Positions 1 through 7,504 are shown, counted from the stretch's first letter. The stretch: 10,421 nt of DNA from UBA8437 sp003445035 (GCA_937901285.1 CALCHI010000088.1:1-10421); one strand, 5' to 3'. Notes: a model not told the origin generated them from the sequence alone. A program made the numbers and translations.

Positions 1-1220
1 CCCCAGTGGTCGCGGCCGGGCAGCTTGTAGTGTTGTTCAAGCCGTGAGATCTTCGGAGTGCGACCGAACTCGCTGCAGACGACCACCAGGGTCGTCTCCA
101 GCATACCGCTCTCGTCGAGGTCGTCGATCAGGGCCGAGAGGGCGCGGTCGAACGGCGGCAGCAACTTGTTCTTCAGCAGCGGGAAGTTGTCTCCATGAGT
201 GTCCCACGAGACACCTCGTCCCAGGTGGGCCTGCACCATCCGCACGCCGTTTTCGATCAACCGCTTGGACAGCAGCAGCGTCTTGCCGAACAGGTCATTT
301 CCGTATCGGGCCAGCAGGCGGGGGTCGCCGTGTTCGACGTCCAGGGCATCGCGGACCTTCTGCGAGGTCAACAAGGACAGGGCGCGTTCCCGCTGGCGTC
401 CGAACTGCTGGACGCTGGCGAACCGGTCGAGTTGTCGTTGCTGCTGTTCCAGTTCGTCCAGCAGGTTGCTGCGTCGGTCCAGTCGGCCGATCGTGACGTC
501 CTGGGGACGTTGAGGGTTGGGAGCCCGGAGTACCGGGAAATCGGAGTGCTTGTGCGTTGTCATGTTCGAAAACATGAAGCAGTCCGGGCACGAACCGTAC
601 TGGTTGCAGTTCGCAGCTGCTTTCAGCAACCAGGGATCGAATCGGGTTCCCATCCGTCCCGCGGTCTGTCCGCCCCGAACCTGTCGCGCGACATTGATCA
701 ACAGTCGTGGCAGCATCGCTGCGGAGGGCAGGGGGCCCGTGGCTTCGAGTTTCGAACCGGCGATGGCCGTCATCGAGGGGAAGTCACCGGGTGCCGGCTT
801 CGCCCGATCGAACGGAGACGGCAATTCCATCTTGCCGCACAGGACGTAGTGGTGCGCCTGCGTGTGGTCATTGGTCGGGTGGCCGAGCGAACGGACCAGT
901 GACCAACGGTCACTGCGGGCGGCCAGTTGCGGAAGATGTTCGCAGATTCGCAGGTCGGGGACCCGCGTCTGGATCACGTTGAATTCGCCTCGGGTCGTGG
1001 ACGAAGCCAGTGGCTTGGGATCAAAACTGTCGATGTGCGACAGGCCACCGGGCAGATAGATCAGCAGGACGGAGCGGCGGGGCGACGGTGATCCGGTTGT
1101 TGCGGCTCCCTCGGCCAGCCGTTCGACATCCGCCAACGACAAGCCGAACAGACCAAGGCCCCCCACCTGGAGTGCCCGTCGTCGACTTCTCGGATGCGTC
1201 GGGTGTGCGGGATTCACCAT
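1..1220 (-). CDS. DUF1501 family protein, Tat-exported (C-terminus beyond window)
   Basis: The reverse strand is open from an ATG at 1220 to the window edge: 406 complete codons, with the C-terminus missing. An in-frame TAA lies four codons before the ATG, so the start can only be this ATG, the adjacent TTG at 1223 or the next GTG. Residues 11-30 (R-S-R-R-R-A-L-Q followed by a Gly/Leu-rich stretch) look like a twin-arginine signal, implying export of a folded protein. Family landmarks seen are LPGGLSHIDSFDPKP (56-70), WDTHGDNF (339-346), EFGRTP (384-389) and GRDHW (402-406). DUF1501 proteins are abundant in planctomycetes, distantly sulfatase/alkaline-phosphatase-like, and of unproven function. 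They often sit beside DUF1549/DUF1553 genes; none is in this window. An unusual C-x5-C-x2-C cluster (C205, C211, C214) lies mid-protein. There is no clear Shine-Dalgarno. The family call is firm; the biochemical role is unknown. Confidence 0.93.
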   Translation of the reverse strand, partial: MVNPAHPTHPRSRRRALQVGGLGLFGLSLADVERLAEGAATTGSPSPRRSVLLIYLPGGLSHIDSFDPKPLASSTTRGEFNVIQTRVPDLRICEHLPQLAARSDRWSLVRSLGHPTNDHTQAHHYVLCGKMELPSPFDRAKPAPGDFPSMTAIAGSKLEATGPLPSAAMLPRLLINVARQVRGGQTAGRMGTRFDPWLLKAAANCNQYGSCPDCFMFSNMTTHKHSDFPVLRAPNPQRPQDVTIGRLDRRSNLLDELEQQQRQLDRFASVQQFGRQRERALSLLTSQKVRDALDVEHGDPRLLARYGNDLFGKTLLLSKRLIENGVRMVQAHLGRGVSWDTHGDNFPLLKNKLLPPFDRALSALIDDLDESGMLETTLVVVCSEFGRTPKISRLEQHYKLPGRDHW

Positions 1221-1228
1221 CAAGTTCT

Positions 1229-1257
1229 GTTATGTCAAAAGTGACCGCCCAACTCAA
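1229..1257 (-). promoter_or_regulatory. Candidate sigma70-like promoter for the DUF1501 gene
   Basis: On the minus strand TTGAGT (1252-1257) is followed after exactly 17 bases by CATAAC (1229-1234); each hexamer matches the sigma70 consensus at four of six positions. Transcription would begin about two bases before the ATG at 1220, giving an essentially leaderless mRNA, which agrees with the lack of a Shine-Dalgarno. This is prediction from sequence only. Confidence 0.33.
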
Positions 1258-1317
1258 TTGTTCTTCGTGACGATCCGGGGCAGCTGGTCGGGCAGATGGT
1301 TTCTGTGTCCGGGAGGT

Positions 1318-1341
1318 GATCCGGTATTATTCCGGTTGATC
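1318..1341 (+). promoter_or_regulatory. Imperfect inverted repeat with a -10-like core
   Basis: GATC-CGG and CCGG-TT-GATC half-sites flank the AT-rich core TATTATT. TATTAT at 1325-1330 matches five of six bases of the sigma70 -10 consensus and would place a start about 66 bases before the downstream gene. No convincing -35 is visible (the sequence around 1302-1307 is TCTGTG). The half-sites could bind a regulator over the promoter. The rest of the 1221-1402 gap shows nothing else clear. Confidence 0.28.
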
Positions 1342-1402
1342 GATTTGTTGTGAAGCTGAACTCCAGGCACCCCCGTTTCAGAATTGTTCACGTCAGGCCG
1401 CC

Positions 1403-3127
1403 ATGAGAATCAACCATTGGGTCATCGTCGTTTCGGTCGGGCTGGTCACGGCAATGACCACCGACGCCCGTTGCCAGCCGATTGCTTCCCACAAGAAGAT
1501 CGTTGCCTTCAAGGGGCCGTCGGCCAGGGGGTTCAACAAGAGTGTCCGCGAACTGGAAGCGGCGTTGCCGGGGATCGACGGGGTCGCCATGTATCCGACC
1601 ACCTGGAAAGACGGTGTGGTCACCGAGGCGATCGGGCGTCCGTTCCGCATGGACCGCCACCGGATCGAGGATTTCGAGGAAGCCATCGCGCACGTGCGGG
1701 CCGGCCTGGCCAAGGCCAGCAGGTACAAGCACAACTTCCTGATGACCTACCTGACCAGTGGGGACAAGAAGAAGAAGGTGCCGGACTGGTTCGACGATGA
1801 ATTTGAGGCTTGTGTCAACAACTGGAAGGTCAGTGCCGAGTACTGCAGGCGGGCGGGCCTGAAGGGGATGATGTTCGATGACGAGGCGTACTACGGCACG
1901 AACCTCTGGAATCACCGGGGCCTGAAGTACCAGAAGACCAGGACGGCCGCCCAGTACGCAGACCAGGCGTTCCGTCGCGGCGCCCAGATCATGCGGGCAA
2001 TCAATCCGGTCTTCCCCGACATCCAGATCATCTCGCTGCACGGTCCCAGCCAGACCAGGGGGGAGACCGACCCGGCCACCGACGGGGAATTGCTGCGGGC
2101 CTTCTTCGACGGGTTGCTGTCCGAGTGCACGGGCAAGGCGAAGATCATCGACGGCCACGAGATGGCCTACGGCTATCGTGCCCCGGCGACCTTTTCCAGC
2201 GCGCGGCGGGTGATGAAGCAGACGATGCGAGACCTCAGTCGCGTGCCGGCCAAGTACGCCACCCACTGTGAGGCGGGCTTCTCGTTCCTGATCGGTCGAT
2301 TCGGGACGTTGGGTTTCTCCGAGGCGTTTAACAGCAACTACTACACGCCCGAAGAACTGGCCTTCTCGCTACACGCCGCGCTCAGGTACAGCGACCGGTA
2401 CGTCTGGTTGTACACGCCCGGCTGCAATCTGTGGGACGGTTCGAACCGCGGAGCGATCGGCATTCCCAAGGCCTACAAAGAGGCGATCGCCGCTGCCCGA
2501 GGGCCACAGCCCCTGGTGCCGCTCGCCCGAAATCTCGACGCCCACGCATCTCCGCACCCCGGCAGCGCGTTGCCACCTCGTAAGCTGGGGTTGCCGGTAC
2601 CCGGGTTCCCTGAGTTCGCGGGTTACGACGAGCAGAAGACGTTCGGAGACCTGTGGAAGTCTCACCGGCAACTGGTCGAACTGGGACACCTGTGGCGATT
2701 TCGGATCGACCCGCAAAACGTCGGGGTGAAGGAGGGGTGGTTCAAGCCCGGCGTTTTCGAGAGATCCTGGTTCTGGATCACCGACCTGGTTCCGTGGGAC
2801 AACCACGGGTACCGCACGTACGACGGCTACGGATGGTATCGACAGGTGTTCGAGGCGCCGTTGCTGCCCCCGGGCAAGAAGATCCAACTGGCCTTCGGTG
2901 CCGTTGCCCATGGTGCCGAGATCTATGTCAACGGCGTGAAGGTGGGCAGCCACAACATGGACGGTTGGGCCTACACCAGGGGCGACCCGTGGAAGAAGCG
3001 GTTCCTGGTCGATGTCACCGGTCGGCTGCGTTCGGGCAGGTCGAATCACATCGCGGTCCGCGTCGTCGACTACGGGCCGTTCGGGGGTGGCATCTGGAAG
3101 CCGGTGAAGTTGATCGCCGAACGATAG
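1403..3127 (+). CDS. Exported putative glycoside-hydrolase-like protein with C-terminal sugar-binding-like domain
   Basis: 574 residues. The N-terminus (about 1-23, a hydrophobic stretch after M-R-I-N-H-W) is a Sec-type signal, so the product is probably periplasmic or outside the cell. Residues about 30-365 look like an alternating alpha/beta TIM-barrel-type region. It holds K-H-N-F-L (109-113), G-M-M-F-D-D-E (155-161; D159 and E161), D-G-H-E-M-A-Y (250-256; E253), Y-T-P-E-E-L (314-319) and Y-V-W-L-Y (333-337). Residues about 430-574 resemble the galactose-binding jelly-roll of GH2-type enzymes: W-Y-R-Q-V-F (478-483), I-Y-V-N-G-V-K-V-G (507-515), then G-G-I-W-K-P-V (562-568). The same landmarks recur in the convergent neighbour, so the two are divergent paralogues. 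The acidic residues are catalytic candidates by analogy only; no CAZy family can be assigned by eye and the substrate is unknown. The start was chosen because it yields the signal peptide; only a weak AGG precedes it. Confidence 0.85.
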   Translation: MRINHWVIVVSVGLVTAMTTDARCQPIASHKKIVAFKGPSARGFNKSVRELEAALPGIDGVAMYPTTWKDGVVTEAIGRPFRMDRHRIEDFEEAIAHVRAGLAKASRYKHNFLMTYLTSGDKKKKVPDWFDDEFEACVNNWKVSAEYCRRAGLKGMMFDDEAYYGTNLWNHRGLKYQKTRTAAQYADQAFRRGAQIMRAINPVFPDIQIISLHGPSQTRGETDPATDGELLRAFFDGLLSECTGKAKIIDGHEMAYGYRAPATFSSARRVMKQTMRDLSRVPAKYATHCEAGFSFLIGRFGTLGFSEAFNSNYYTPEELAFSLHAALRYSDRYVWLYTPGCNLWDGSNRGAIGIPKAYKEAIAAARGPQPLVPLARNLDAHASPHPGSALPPRKLGLPVPGFPEFAGYDEQKTFGDLWKSHRQLVELGHLWRFRIDPQNVGVKEGWFKPGVFERSWFWITDLVPWDNHGYRTYDGYGWYRQVFEAPLLPPGKKIQLAFGAVAHGAEIYVNGVKVGSHNMDGWAYTRGDPWKKRFLVDVTGRLRSGRSNHIAVRVVDYGPFGGGIWKPVKLIAER

Positions 3128-3204
3128 TGTTGCGCAGAGACCAACTGAACAAACCACACCCCGTGTGCGACCCCGGTCAATCTTTGACTCTGTTCCAGGA
3201 CATG

Positions 3205-3279
3205 CCGGTGGCGCAATTCCACGAGCGGCCGGAGACACCGGTGGACCGGACGCGACTTCACGAGCGTTTTCAGCCGGTC
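3205..3279. repeat. Tandem pair of stem-loops between convergent genes
   Basis: Two inverted repeats sit end to end, 39 bp apart. In the first, arms CCGGTG (3205-3210) and CACCGG (3236-3241) enclose 25 bases. In the second, arms GACCGG (3244-3249) and CCGGTC (3274-3279) enclose 24 bases. Both loops carry ACGAGCG at the same offset (3221-3227 and 3260-3266), and the 17 bases from arm end through this motif agree at 13 positions. The second unit runs over the stop codon (3270-3272) of the minus-strand gene. A role as a two-way terminator is possible, but there is no T-tract. The rest of the 3128-3269 gap holds nothing else recognised. Confidence 0.4.
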
Positions 3280-5096
3280 GGCTCTTTCACGGCAACCCAG
3301 ACCGGCTTGTAGATACCACCTGGCCCCCGCGGGTTGCGGATGTAGATTCTCAGCAGGTTGTCCTTTTTGCCGAACTTGACTCCCCGGGCCGGGAACACCA
3401 GTGGAGCGGACCCGACTCGAAGGCCCGGGCCCTTGGACACGCCGTAGATCCAGTCCCAGGTGTTCAGGTGGACGGCGCACTTGTTGGCCAGCCCACCGAT
3501 CACGATATAGATCTTCTTGCCCCGGTACTGTTCGGGCACCTTGAAGCTGACCCGGTAGAAGGCGGCACCGTTGTAGCGATGGCCCTGGTTCTCCCAGAAC
3601 TCGCCGACGCGGATCTTCTTCCAGTCGAATCTGGCTTCTCCGCCAGGGGAACGGATGCCCTGTGACCAGAGGCCGATGTCTTCCGGGTCGAATGCGATCT
3701 CCCACCCGCTGTCGATCTTCTGGATCAGCTTCATTCCCGGTGCAGCCGTCTCCAGGCGATCACCGGCCGTCTTGATCGTCGCGGCACGATCGGGCAGTGG
3801 CTCGCTGTCGGCACCCCGAGAATCGGGGGGGAGGTCCAGGGACCGCGGTTGCTTGCAGTTGCGGATCGCTGCGTAGTAGTCGTCGATGACATTCGGTTTC
3901 TTGGTCCGCCGCCATTTGGCCGGCCACATGATTGCCGTCTCGTTGTAGAGCCACACGTAACCGTCGCTCTCGTACAGTGCGTTGTGCAGGGCATCACCCA
4001 GGTCACGGGGTGTGAAGTGGTTGAGGAACGGGTCCTGGTACCACCCGCCGTAACTCGTGCTGCGGAAATCCATCCAGATGCCGAAGCTGTGTTTCATCCG
4101 TTTGCGGTAGAGGTCGCGGACGGCCGAATGTTTCAGGCCCCCGCGACGAATCTCCCGCTTGAGAGCGACAAACCGCTTGTGGCGGCTGATGTCGTAGGCC
4201 TTTTCTCCTCCGTCATGCAACGAGGCCTTCGGTCCCAGGCCCATGAGAATTCCGTCGGTGAAGGCCATCGCCAGCGAGTCCTTGTGTTCCCAGTCGTCGT
4301 CGTAACGTCCTCCGGGAATCAGCAGGATCGTGATTTCAGGAAACTCCTTGCAGACGGCCCGGAACACCGCGGCCACGTTCTTGCGGACACGGGCCCGGAT
4401 CGTGGGCAGGTCCTCGCCGAAGACCTGCCTGGGCCAGACGTCGTCCATCGGGCCCCGGCCGTAGGTCTCCTGGTCGATGCAGAATCCGGCCAGTCCCAGT
4501 TGGCGACAGAGCTTGGCGGCCAGCACCATGTTGTTCCTGAACGCGTCGAAGTACCCGCGAGGATTCTTGGGCCAACGCTGCGGCTCGCCCGGTCGGTTGG
4601 GACGGAACGGCTTGAATTTCGAGATGTCGTATTTCTGCTTGTCCCAGATGAAGAACTGTGCCGGTGACACGCTGGTCGCGTTGGAACTCGTGTACATCGC
4701 CAGGAAATTGTGCTTCAACTTCCGGCTGTCGACCGATTTCAGTGCGTCGATGTTGTGTTGGATCTCGGCCAGCTTGATCGGCTCCCAGTGAACCCAGCGA
4801 TACCTCATGTCATAGACGTCGTCCTGCCCGCCGGGATTCGGCCCGTCGTATCGCCGCGTGAAGTTGAGCACCACTCCATCGAGGCCACTGGTCTCCAACC
4901 GGCGGGCGTGTTCGGGAAATTCGGTGGCCGACGGCATGTCCCAGCCGAAACTGATGACTTTCTTTCCGGTGATCGAACGAGGTGGTTCCGCTCGGATGTC
5001 GGAGATGTCCAGCACGATGCAGGACAGTAACACCGACACTACGGCTGTCAGTCGGGTGAGCCGAGTGCCGAAAATCTGGGAGCACTTTCTGGTCAT
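3270..5096 (-). CDS. Exported putative glycoside-hydrolase-like protein, paralogue of the convergent neighbour
   Basis: 608 residues from the ATG at 5096. The frame is open upstream to 5300, but that extension is low-complexity, while the chosen ATG opens a typical Sec signal (M-T-R-K-C, then a hydrophobic stretch near residues 15-32 ending before A-E-P-P). The layout matches the 1403-3127 gene: K-K-V-I-S-F (45-50), K-H-N-F-L (128-132), G-F-C-I-D-Q-E (204-210; D208 and E210), D-G-G-E-K-A-Y (295-301; E298), F-T-P-R-D-L (361-366), Y-V-W-L-Y (380-384). A C-terminal jelly-roll-like domain (about 465-605) follows, with F-Y-R-V-S-F (513-518) and G-G-I-Y-K-P-V. Residues about 147-180 form a Pro/Lys/Arg-rich insert absent from the paralogue. 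A secreted or periplasmic sugar-active enzyme is the best inference; family and substrate are unknown. It is divergent from the phosphoesterase gene. No strong Shine-Dalgarno is visible. Confidence 0.85.
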   Translation of the reverse strand: MTRKCSQIFGTRLTRLTAVVSVLLSCIVLDISDIRAEPPRSITGKKVISFGWDMPSATEFPEHARRLETSGLDGVVLNFTRRYDGPNPGGQDDVYDMRYRWVHWEPIKLAEIQHNIDALKSVDSRKLKHNFLAMYTSSNATSVSPAQFFIWDKQKYDISKFKPFRPNRPGEPQRWPKNPRGYFDAFRNNMVLAAKLCRQLGLAGFCIDQETYGRGPMDDVWPRQVFGEDLPTIRARVRKNVAAVFRAVCKEFPEITILLIPGGRYDDDWEHKDSLAMAFTDGILMGLGPKASLHDGGEKAYDISRHKRFVALKREIRRGGLKHSAVRDLYRKRMKHSFGIWMDFRSTSYGGWYQDPFLNHFTPRDLGDALHNALYESDGYVWLYNETAIMWPAKWRRTKKPNVIDDYYAAIRNCKQPRSLDLPPDSRGADSEPLPDRAATIKTAGDRLETAAPGMKLIQKIDSGWEIAFDPEDIGLWSQGIRSPGGEARFDWKKIRVGEFWENQGHRYNGAAFYRVSFKVPEQYRGKKIYIVIGGLANKCAVHLNTWDWIYGVSKGPGLRVGSAPLVFPARGVKFGKKDNLLRIYIRNPRGPGGIYKPVWVAVKEPTG

Positions 5097-5365
5097 GATG
5101 ACGTTTCTCGGAAAACGGTCTGTGTGGGTCCGCGTCTCAACTGTCCCAGTCTCACTTAGAACGGGGCCGGGCTTCAAGCAACCGACCGGCTGGAGATGCG
5201 GGGGCCGGTGGAGATGTTGTTTTGCCATGCCAACGGCGCGTTGATAGGCTCCACTGGATGAGTCTCGCGACGCGGGGTCCTGCCGAAGCGTTCCTCGCAC
5301 ACGGTGGCACCGCCCAGCCTGCGAGCGGGCTGCGTTCCTCTTTCCCTGGGTACCAGAGGCGGTAG
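5097..5365. other. Divergent intergenic region with short direct and inverted repeats
   Basis: This gap must hold promoters for both flanking genes. TGGAGATG occurs twice, 18 bp apart (5191-5198 and 5209-5216), each just after a CCGG-containing stretch. An inverted pair ACCGGC (5185-5190) / GCCGGT (5204-5209) overlaps it, so a regulator site is possible. A weak sigma70-like candidate for the plus-strand gene is TTGCCA (5222-5227), 17 bases, then TAGGCT (5245-5250), which matches the -10 at only three of six. No convincing promoter was found for the minus-strand gene and no small gene is evident. Confidence 0.3.
5337..5359 (+). promoter_or_regulatory. Shine-Dalgarno of the phosphoesterase gene inside a possible hairpin
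   Basis: AGAGG (5355-5359) lies six bases before the ATG at 5366, one of the better ribosome sites in the window, and supports that start. CCTCT at 5337-5341 is its exact complement with 13 bases between, so the site could be masked in the mRNA. A competing CTGG / CCAG pairing (5346-5349 and 5353-5356) also exists. The five-pair stem is short; the ribosome site is likely, the masking speculative. Confidence 0.45.
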
Positions 5366-7504
5366 ATGCCCCACAAGAATGACCAGTTGGTTGGACCGCG
5401 GGTTCTCGCGGGATGGACTACCGGTTTGTTGGTGTTGATCGTCAGTGTCTCGTCTCAGTGGTGGGCAACCGGTTACTCGCAGGAAGAACAGTCATCTCCA
5501 CTTCGGCTGCTGCGGCATCCCTACTTGCAGAAGGGGACCGGTCATTCGATGGGCATCGCGTGGATGATCGACGATGACCAGCCGTGTAGCGTGGAATATG
5601 GACTCACACGTGAACTGGGACACGTGGTTCAGTCGGCCCAATCCCAACGAATGCATTTCGTCGAGATCACGGGCCTGGAACCGGACACGCGGTATTACTA
5701 CCGGATCAGATCCGGCGAGACCTGGTTGACGCCCATCGACGAGTCGTACCACTTCTACACGCATGCGACCGACGTGCGGCGTCCGTTTTCGTTCGTTGTT
5801 CTCGGAGACAGCGGGCAACCGGAACCCGGAGACCAGTGTCCGTTGGCCGACTTGTTGCGTTCGCTGCACCCGAAGCCGGATTTCATTATCCACACCGGAG
5901 ATGTTTCCCAGAGATGGGCACTCGATGAGGCGGAGTACGATCTGCTGGCCTTCGGGGTCTATCGCGACACTCTGCGGAACACACCGTTTTATCCGACACA
6001 GGGAAATCACGATTGGGTCACCGACTGGGAACACGGCCTGGATCCTCTCTACCCCCGTTACATTGCTCCGGGCCGTTTGGACAGCCGCTTGACCGAGCGT
6101 TTTGACATGCCGTTCTGGCGCGTCTTCCAGAGTCCTCGGGACAATGCTGACGAGACCGTGGCACCGTTCAGCTTTCGCTACGGGAATGCGATGTTTGTCT
6201 GCGAGGGGGGGGCGGGACGTGGCGTTGGACGCTCGTTGGCGGAAAAGCGGTTTGCCGAAGCCGGTGTGACCTGGCGTTTCTTCTACAGTCACTACTTTGG
6301 CCTGGCGGGGAACGCTGTTCCGGGCGGCGACCTGGGTTGGAAGCCGCCACTGCCGCAGTGCGATCTTACGTTCCGTGGTCACATCCACGTCTACAGCCGT
6401 TCGGCCCCTTACGGGCCACACCAGTCGGTCGACCTGCTTGTGGGCTGTTCAGGATCGGGCGTCGGCACCTCCTACTTCGAGTCGATCGTGACGCCGCAGA
6501 ATCCTCACGGCCTGCGGCCGGGGATCACCGAGTGGAACGAAAAATGTCCACACCTGATCCATGTCCTGGTCGATGGTGAGAAGTTGACGCTCAAGTCGTA
6601 TTACCCGGATGGCCTGGTTTTCGATTCGCTTGTGATCGACAAGTCCGGTGGCAAGAAGAAAATCGTGGGGATGCCTGGTGACAGTCACCCGGTTCACCCG
6701 GCCTGGCAACGAGGATTGACGCCTTTGATGAGGCGGCTGTGGGTTGACGAGAACCCCAGGTGGAAGTCGCTGGGTTCCGGGTTATGGGAATACACGGGCC
6801 AGAAACCGCTGGAACGTCTTGGCCGGCCGATCCACCGTCGCAGTCGATACATCGAGCCCCGCTTCGTTGTGCCGCGGCGACGGAACCACAAGACCCCGGC
6901 GAACCTGCAGGAAGCCGGCAAGGCCATCGAGCAACTGATGGACATCCACTATCGCCTGGGTCGGCACGAATGGGATCGGGCCACCCAGGGTTTTTTCGAG
7001 GATCGGGTTCGTCATGTTTTCGGAGCTGGCGAGGCGTCGTTGCCGTTGCTGGTGCAGTTGGTCGACGATGAATCGCTGCCTGTCAAGCAGCGGCTGGGGG
7101 CCCTGGGAAGTGTTGGCGTGCTGGCCCGTCGTTCCAGGGATGCCCGGCAGCAACTCGTGAAATTCTCTGCCAGCAGCGACTTCAACCTCCGGTTTTCGTC
7201 ATGCATCATCCGGGCCTGCTGGTTTGGCGAGTCGCAGGCGCTGGGTGAACTGATTGCCTGGATGAAACGGGAGTCGGGTCGCAAGCCGCCGAACCCCCAA
7301 TTTCGCGTCGATACGCCGGGCCATTACGGCAATCCGATTTTCGTGCTCCGACGTTTCACGTTTCCGGCCCTGTTCAGCCTCGACAGGAAGATCGACGATT
7401 CCGGAAAGATGTTGACGATTGGCGAGTGGATTGCGTTCTACGAGAAGAACAAGCACCGGTTGCGCTACGTGCCGGGGGAGCAGCGGTACAAGCTTGTGCA
7501 GTGA
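5366..7504 (+). CDS. Exported metallophosphoesterase with purple-acid-phosphatase-like N-terminus and HEAT-like C-terminus
   Basis: 712 residues. A hydrophobic signal or anchor spans about residues 14-33. Residues about 46-135 resemble the fibronectin-III-like N-domain of purple acid phosphatases (H-P-Y-L-Q at 51-55, the L-E-P-D-T-R-Y-Y-Y-R strand at 104-113). The calcineurin-like core follows with metal motifs G-D-S-G (147-150), G-D-V-S-Q (178-182), G-N-H-D (213-216), a lone H309 in Y-S-H-Y and G-H-I-H (338-341). It should hydrolyse phosphate mono- or diesters with two metals, outside the cytoplasm. Purple enzymes have G-D-x-x-Y at the second motif; here the Tyr is Gln182. After the core (about 430 on) comes a basic linker and a helical stretch (about 555-635) resembling HEAT repeats, making the protein much longer than a plain phosphoesterase. 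It diverges from the minus-strand gene and converges on the next. Superfamily is firm; substrate is unknown. Confidence 0.9.
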   Translation: MPHKNDQLVGPRVLAGWTTGLLVLIVSVSSQWWATGYSQEEQSSPLRLLRHPYLQKGTGHSMGIAWMIDDDQPCSVEYGLTRELGHVVQSAQSQRMHFVEITGLEPDTRYYYRIRSGETWLTPIDESYHFYTHATDVRRPFSFVVLGDSGQPEPGDQCPLADLLRSLHPKPDFIIHTGDVSQRWALDEAEYDLLAFGVYRDTLRNTPFYPTQGNHDWVTDWEHGLDPLYPRYIAPGRLDSRLTERFDMPFWRVFQSPRDNADETVAPFSFRYGNAMFVCEGGAGRGVGRSLAEKRFAEAGVTWRFFYSHYFGLAGNAVPGGDLGWKPPLPQCDLTFRGHIHVYSRSAPYGPHQSVDLLVGCSGSGVGTSYFESIVTPQNPHGLRPGITEWNEKCPHLIHVLVDGEKLTLKSYYPDGLVFDSLVIDKSGGKKKIVGMPGDSHPVHPAWQRGLTPLMRRLWVDENPRWKSLGSGLWEYTGQKPLERLGRPIHRRSRYIEPRFVVPRRRNHKTPANLQEAGKAIEQLMDIHYRLGRHEWDRATQGFFEDRVRHVFGAGEASLPLLVQLVDDESLPVKQRLGALGSVGVLARRSRDARQQLVKFSASSDFNLRFSSCIIRACWFGESQALGELIAWMKRESGRKPPNPQFRVDTPGHYGNPIFVLRRFTFPALFSLDRKIDDSGKMLTIGEWIAFYEKNKHRLRYVPGEQRYKLVQ

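Noticed and set aside
195..902. 235-codon plus-strand open frame
   Set aside because: It lies fully antisense to the DUF1501 gene, whose frame has recognisable family motifs; its own product shows none.
1021..1257. 78-codon minus-strand frame overlapping the DUF1501 start
   Set aside because: Different frame from the gene; product is low-complexity Pro/Gly/Arg with no domain.
1388..2266. 292-codon minus-strand open frame
   Set aside because: Antisense shadow of the plus-strand barrel gene, typical of GC-rich codon use; no domain seen.
2369..3238. 289-codon minus-strand open frame
   Set aside because: Antisense to the C-terminal domain of the barrel gene; no recognisable features.
5097..5300. 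68-residue N-terminal extension of the minus-strand barrel gene
   Set aside because: The extension has no homology-like features and would bury the signal peptide that begins at the ATG at 5096.
5492..6421. 309-codon minus-strand open frame
   Set aside because: Antisense to the phosphoesterase core, which carries all metal motifs in its own frame.
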